Source: Euperipatoides rowelli (taxonomy: Eukaryota > Onychophora > Udeonychophora > Euonychophora > Peripatopsidae). From it: 11,406 nt of DNA. Location: NCBI GenBank assembly GCA_003024985.2, contig PXIH01S0022306.1; one strand, given 5' to 3'. The notes beneath the pieces are model-generated. The model was not told the origin of the DNA. It saw only the letters and a list, made by a program, of their open reading frames with translations, and did no database searches. The translations under genes were made by a program, and so were the position numbers. Shown here piece after piece: positions 7,831 through 11,406 of the stretch; the stretch's first letter is position 1; each line of letters begins with the position of its first letter.

Positions 7831-8121
7831 ATAGCTTATATGCTAGGTCTTTTATAGAGCATGCGTAATCAGGGCAAATAGGATTAATACGTGAGGAAGA
7901 ATGGCTCTCTTTGAATAATAGGAGCTAATTCATTCCCTATCCTAACATTATTATTTTGCAACAAATAATCGTTTGTAAAATTTGATATCTACAATGATCA
8001 AAAAACAAAAATTTTATCCTGCTTTAGTTAAATTATGATTCATGTATTATTTTTTTATATGCTTTTAATGAGTTATTAATTTAACATTCTATCATAACAA
8101 CAAATATATATTTTCTTATAT
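7831..8121 (-). other. Probable 5' leader of the Gypsy remnant
   Basis: AT-rich, without an open frame, between the Gag remnant and the candidate primer-binding site. A length of about 300 bp is plausible for a retrotransposon leader. It includes a 10-bp inverted repeat, CAAATATATA (8101-8110) and TATATATTTG (8117-8126), which reaches into the next feature. Confidence 0.3.
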
Positions 8122-8125
8122 ATTT

Positions 8126-8139
8126 GCTGTTTTGAGCCA
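8126..8139 (-). promoter_or_regulatory. Candidate tRNA primer-binding site
   Basis: On the minus strand TGGCTCAAAACAGC directly follows ACA, the expected end of an LTR. TGG is the complement of the CCA end of a tRNA. I cannot assign the tRNA; later bases may be mutated. Confidence 0.3.
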
Positions 8140-8175
8140 TGTCTATCATCTTCAAAATCTAATATGTTTTTAGTT

Positions 8176-8192
8176 TATATATATATATATAT
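8176..8192. repeat. (TA)n microsatellite, 17 nt
   Basis: Uninterrupted TATATA run within the candidate LTR. Confidence 0.85.
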
Positions 8193-8290
8193 GTTACTAT
8201 GATTTATTAGCATGATGACTATTAGTTAAACTTAACGTAAAGCTTGAGATGGATATTTTCTGTAACATTAACTGGGGGTGGGATATCTGC

Positions 8291-8328
8291 TTGTTTAGTT
8301 TAACTATAATTGTTTAGTTTAACTATAA
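8291..8328. repeat. Perfect 19-bp tandem duplication
   Basis: TTGTTTAGTTTAACTATAA occurs twice back to back (8291-8309 and 8310-8328) without mismatch. A duplication this clean in otherwise decayed sequence looks recent. Confidence 0.9.
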
Positions 8329-8483
8329 GAATATAGGCTAGTATTTCAATTTTTATAATTGGTATGTCTTTATTTTTTAATAGGTCGACAAATAAAGTAG
8401 TGAAGCTAGTTAAAGTGTAGGTCTGTAGATATTTTAAGTGTGGTTAGGGGAGTTTATTAAGGTTGTTTGGTATTTTAAACTAG

Positions 8484-8518
8484 GGACAACCTCGCTGGAC
8501 TATAGTCTGTTGTTGTCC
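8484..8518. repeat. Nested inverted repeat at the candidate LTR edge
   Basis: GGACAAC (8484-8490) pairs with GTTGTCC (8512-8518), and between them lies the 10-bp palindrome GACTATAGTC (8498-8507). Together they could form a branched hairpin. It is close to the outer end of the candidate LTR. Confidence 0.6.
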
Positions 8519-8522
8519 GACA

Positions 8523-9029
8523 TATTTGCATTTGTATTGTATTTGGCATATAATCATTTCTAATCGAAAATGACAAAATTGCATTAAAAGATAAATGCTT
8601 CCTGTACCAAAGTAAGATAATATAGATTTAAACCTCCCTATTTAACCAGCATGTAAACAATGCATCTGTTAACAGGAATTAATTTGAAATTAAAAGTAAA
8701 TCTATTTTAACTTTATATGTACTTTTCTTATAAATAATTTTGTGAAATTAAAGGCCTCTGATGAAATAATTCTTTTGGGTATGACAAATCAGTTAATTAT
8801 TTTCACTTTTGTCTAATAAATGCTGTATCATAAAAATTGGATAATCCTGCAGTAATAATTACCATTTCTTTATACAAGATTAGATAATAATTAATTCATT
8901 AACTTACTTAGATCTGCCAATTATGATTAAATTTAGGACTAATTTTTTCCTCTCACACAGATTGAATAATTTCTAAGTACATTAAAGATTTTATATATTG
9001 ACTAACATTTTAATAATATTGATGTTAAA
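8523..9029. other. AT-rich stretch, nothing assigned
   Basis: No open frame, terminal repeat or RNA gene is recognised. The right part may be the decayed upstream portion of the LINE fragment that becomes readable at 9030, but no reverse transcriptase motif (such as the DD box) is visible on the plus strand. Confidence 0.4.
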
Positions 9030-9496
9030 AGTTTTCTATAAATTTATAAGAGTTTTATTAAGCTGATTATTGATTATTGTTCAAATGTCTACTATATTGT
9101 TATTGTAACAGATAGGAATAATTGGCTAAATAGTTTTTTTTAGAAAAATTACTAAAAAAGATTCTGGCATTGAAGAATAAAGCTGTTTACAAAGATTAGA
9201 AATTTTAAGAAAATATAATAAAGTTACACCTGAACAAGTAAAACTAAAGGTAACTTAATATAGACAATGTATTTAAAAAATTAAATAATTTAAAAAATGT
9301 GGATAAATTATTTTTGTGAAGTGAGAGATTTAATGTTTGAGGACATCGATTTTTGTATAAGATTAATATTCTCTTTTGCAATCGAGATATAATTCAATTA
9401 ATGTAAGGATTGGAATCAATTACCGGTAATGTTGTGGAATCAATATTGATAAATAGTTATAAAAATGCTTTGGATGACCATTTACTATTAGATTGA
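9030..9496 (+). pseudogene. C-terminal part of a CR1-like LINE ORF2
   Basis: The region downstream of the reverse transcriptase in CR1-like LINEs is recognisable by its motif order. IDYCSNVYY (9069-9095) stands for the LxYCSxVW motif. KKDSGIEE, then LQRLEILRKYNKV (near 9150-9230), stand for the YxERLxxL block, and a possible LKNVDKLF near 9290-9315 follows. GHRFLYKINILF starts at 9341, where the expected Arg of RGH is now a TGA (9338-9340). WNQLP (9411-9425) is in a neighbouring frame, followed by GNVVESILINSYKNALDDHL and a stop at 9494-9496, matching the WNxLPxxVVxSxSxxxFKxxLDxH ending. At least three frameshifts and several stops are present. The AT-rich ~150 bp after the stop are probably its 3' untranslated tail. 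It could be the far end of the element whose endonuclease is at 3673, but that is not shown. Confidence 0.75.
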
Positions 9497-9714
9497 TATG
9501 TCAATGGTTTAATTTAGGTGCAAAAGTTATTCTTATAGTCCCTTTATACTTAATTTCATTGTGGATTTATGACTGCATTGATCTATCATGTATTTTGTAA
9601 TTTATTTAAAAATTGATATTGTACCGATTTTTTGAAATTATTCCTACAAACAGGAAAAAGATGCTTAAAAATTTGGAGGGGATATTTAAATTATAATTTC
9701 CTACTGCTTTCTGT
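9497..9714. other. Tail-to-tail junction of two LINEs
   Basis: The plus-strand LINE ends at 9496 with an untranslated tail, and the minus-strand LINE becomes recognisable at about 9715. The exact border is somewhere in 9600-9714. No poly(A), tandem tail repeat or target duplication is evident. Confidence 0.4.
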
Positions 9715-10376
9715 AAAACAGATGATAAAAGAAAGTTTTTTTTTTCCAAATTTATATTTGACCCTGTTTCCTCCAATCTTTTAAATATCCATCAAATGAC
9801 CTCTATTTGATTTACAAATATTAGCAATATCATCAATATATGCCAGAAAATTAATTTTCTTATTTATAAATGACAAATTCTCCACAGTTTCCTTTCTATT
9901 TCTTCTAATAACAAATTAATGTAAATGGCAAATAGAGCCATTCATAAACACAATCACTGTGAAGCACTTTTATATGTTATTTTTTTAATCTATAATTCAG
10001 CCATTTTATCAAAGCTGATTTATTTAAAACACATGAAATGAGACCACTAAAGAGTATTGAGTTTTCAAAGTTCAGAAATAACTTTCTTATTAAGTACAAA
10101 TTATTGACATTATTAAAGGCACCTTGTAGATCAACAAAAATAATCACTGCACTCTTCTATTTCTGTTTTTCAATAAATTCAATATTTTGAAAGAACTTTA
10201 TTCATAATCTTTGCAAATGTTTTGATATCAATATTAAATAGAGCTATTGGCCTAAAATCACTCATGTGAGGTATTATAGTTTCATCACTTCTCTTTTTAA
10301 ACAATATGATAAATAGTTCAAATAAGTTGGAGTATACCATGGCATTTTTTGTTAGTTCGCTGCATACTGTTATCAA
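9715..10376 (-). pseudogene. LINE reverse transcriptase domain (broken)
   Basis: Motifs appear in the correct order on the minus strand. IILFKKRSDETIIPHMSDFR then PIALFNIDIKTFAKIMNKVL (10179-10376) is the fingers region (IPxxKK...FRPIxLxN...KxxxKIxxxxL). IIFVDLQGAFNNVN (10103-10144) is motif A with the catalytic Asp at 10130-10132; the usual AFD reads AFN. KSALIKWLNYRL follows, then LFAIYINLLLEEIE near 9890-9935. FLAYIDDIANICKSNR carries the catalytic YxDD box at 9829-9840, with Ile where many LINEs have Ala. RLEETGSNINLEKKKLSF near 9730-9780 is the block after the active site with its conserved Lys. The domain makes element cDNA at the nicked target. Motifs lie in three different frames with stops between them, so it is dead. 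Style is CR1/Jockey/L1-like; the clade is not certain. Confidence 0.85.
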
Positions 10377-11260
10377 AACTGGAAAAAATCAAATAATCAA
10401 TTTTTTTATAAATACTATTACAAATTATTTGGGCCTACTAAAGTCCTTTTATTGATTGATTTAAATATCTTTTTGATATAACAATAGAAAGATCTAAATC
10501 TAAATATAAATTAGGTGGCTGAGATAAACACCAGTTGATATTATTTTTCAAATTAACTTTAGCCTTCTTTCCCCTTTGATTTTCAAACCATTCCTAAATT
10601 TCTAAGATTCATTATTAGAATATACTATGTTTTATCTCCTGTTTTAACTGTATGGATTATCTGAGCCCTTTTTTTTTTTGTTAAGTTTAAGTTTGGCAAA
10701 CCATTTAATATCTTTTTTTTTTTTCAATGGAAACCTTTTTTTTAAATAAATATTTTAATACCTTATCTTTTTTTATTATTCAATTTAAGTACCTTTTTTT
10801 TAATATTCATGAAGAAACTTTTATGCTTTATAGTGAAAAAATTCATATCTAGGTTACTTTATTTCTTGTTCTATTTTGGAAACCTATATATTGCATTAAT
10901 GAATCAATATTACCATTGTTATATTTTTATAACCGTACAAATATTCATCAATATTTAGATCTCATTGTAATTAGACTTTTGAAATCCTATTGATCTGCTA
11001 CAATCAATCAATGTGTAAACAAATCAATGTATTTTTTTTCTATTAAATTACCCAGTTTAACAATGTAAATATTCAAAATATCTTGAACTCTGATTGCTAC
11101 TATTAATGTTTTATGATTGGAGATAATTGTAGTGATTAATTTATATTATTATCTATCAGTAGAGAATGATGTATAATGAAATCACTCGTGAACTTTACCA
11201 TAGATTGATAATCTAAATGATATTATCTTCATTTTATTTTATCACCGTTTTGCATATTAT
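10377..11260 (-). pseudogene. Probable upstream part of the same LINE ORF2
   Basis: Weak coding traces continue on the minus strand. WFENQRGKKAKVNLKNNINW near 10535-10600 and WFAKLKLNKKK near 10665-10705 resemble the PWF linker segments between endonuclease and reverse transcriptase. MVKFTSDFIIHH then SLLIDNNIN near 11135-11205 resembles the SxIDxI end of an endonuclease. All are short and interrupted. Several poly(A) tracts (minus strand) break the frames. I extend the element here by position and these hints only. Confidence 0.35.
10669..10801. repeat. Cluster of five poly(T) tracts
   Basis: T11 (10669-10679), T12 (10713-10724), T8 (10736-10743), T7 (about 10768-10774) and T8 (10794-10801) occur within 133 bp, most of them preceded by C. 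On the minus strand they are A runs in the LINE remnant. Confidence 0.85.
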
Positions 11261-11406
11261 TATTTTCAATAAATTATTGGAGTGATCATTTTTTTTAAAA
11301 AAGAGACTTGATTCTAATTAAAAATCACTGATCTTTTAAAAGTCTTTATTCATTTTATTCTCATTTGAATCAGAATTTAAAAGTCAAATAAATAACAGAT
11401 TTTTTT
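11261..11406. other. AT-rich right edge, nothing assigned
   Basis: No frame or repeat is recognised; the window ends in a T run. Confidence 0.4.

Larger units (their letters stand above)
8140..8522 (-). mobile_element. Candidate 5' LTR of the Gypsy remnant (383 bp)
   Basis: On the minus strand the interval starts TGTCGGACAACAACAGAC and ends GATGATAGACA, so it has TG...CA borders, a length usual for Gypsy LTRs, and a TGG sequence immediately after. An AATAAA lies inside (plus 8367-8372 region). It carries a short TA repeat and a 19-bp tandem duplication. The strongest argument is position: LTR, primer site, leader, gag and protease come in the right order and strand. No second LTR copy is visible in the window, so the borders are unproven. 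Confidence 0.35.

Noticed and set aside
7880-7899. Another Helitron 5' end (ATTAATACGTGA on the plus strand)
   Set aside because: Twelve bases match the Helitron 5' region, but the following sequence does not and there is no hairpin or CTRR end downstream.
8758-8802. Hammerhead ribozyme core (CTGATGA)
   Set aside because: Only the first core box is present; the GAAA box and flanking stems are missing.

Overview
The window is AT-rich, non-coding eukaryotic DNA made mostly of decayed, nested transposable elements. It shows no intact host gene, no operon-like gene packing, no rRNA and no convincing tRNA. The mix (CR1-like LINEs, a Gypsy-type LTR retrotransposon, a hAT element, small non-autonomous Helitrons, minisatellites) points to an invertebrate animal, possibly an arthropod. 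The sequence alone does not fix the species.

Layout. 1-246: three units of a ~96-bp tandem repeat running in from the left edge. 247-1164: AT-rich, unassigned. 1165-1993 (minus): a Cys-rich, probably LINE ORF1-like remnant, including the longest open frame of the window. 2010-3190 (plus): weak coding debris, possibly ORF1 of the LINE that follows. 3334-3558 (minus): Helitron copy A, 225 bp. 3673-4360 (plus): endonuclease domain of a LINE (ETK, YAPHN and GDFN motifs), cut by a hAT element at 4369-5333 that is flanked by the perfect 8-bp duplication ATTTATAG. Helitron copy B (4709-4975, minus) sits inside the hAT. The interrupted LINE appears to resume for a short stretch at 5342. 5614-6066: a 41-bp minisatellite in almost perfect phase. 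6290-8522 (minus): remains of a Gypsy-type element, in its own order a candidate LTR, candidate primer-binding site, gag, spacer and aspartic protease, with reverse transcriptase missing. 9030-9496 (plus): C-terminal part of a CR1-like LINE ORF2. 9715-10376, probably to ~11260 (minus): a second LINE with recognisable reverse transcriptase motifs, meeting the previous one tail to tail.

Insertion history. The clearest order is LINE first, then hAT, then Helitron B inside the hAT. The two Helitron copies are very similar to each other, so they look young, whereas every LINE and Gypsy frame is broken by stops and frameshifts. Nothing here can be expressed as a complete protein, and I find no new cellular system. 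The interest lies in the nested architecture, the well-defined element ends, the minisatellite and a long perfect palindrome inside the LINE endonuclease.
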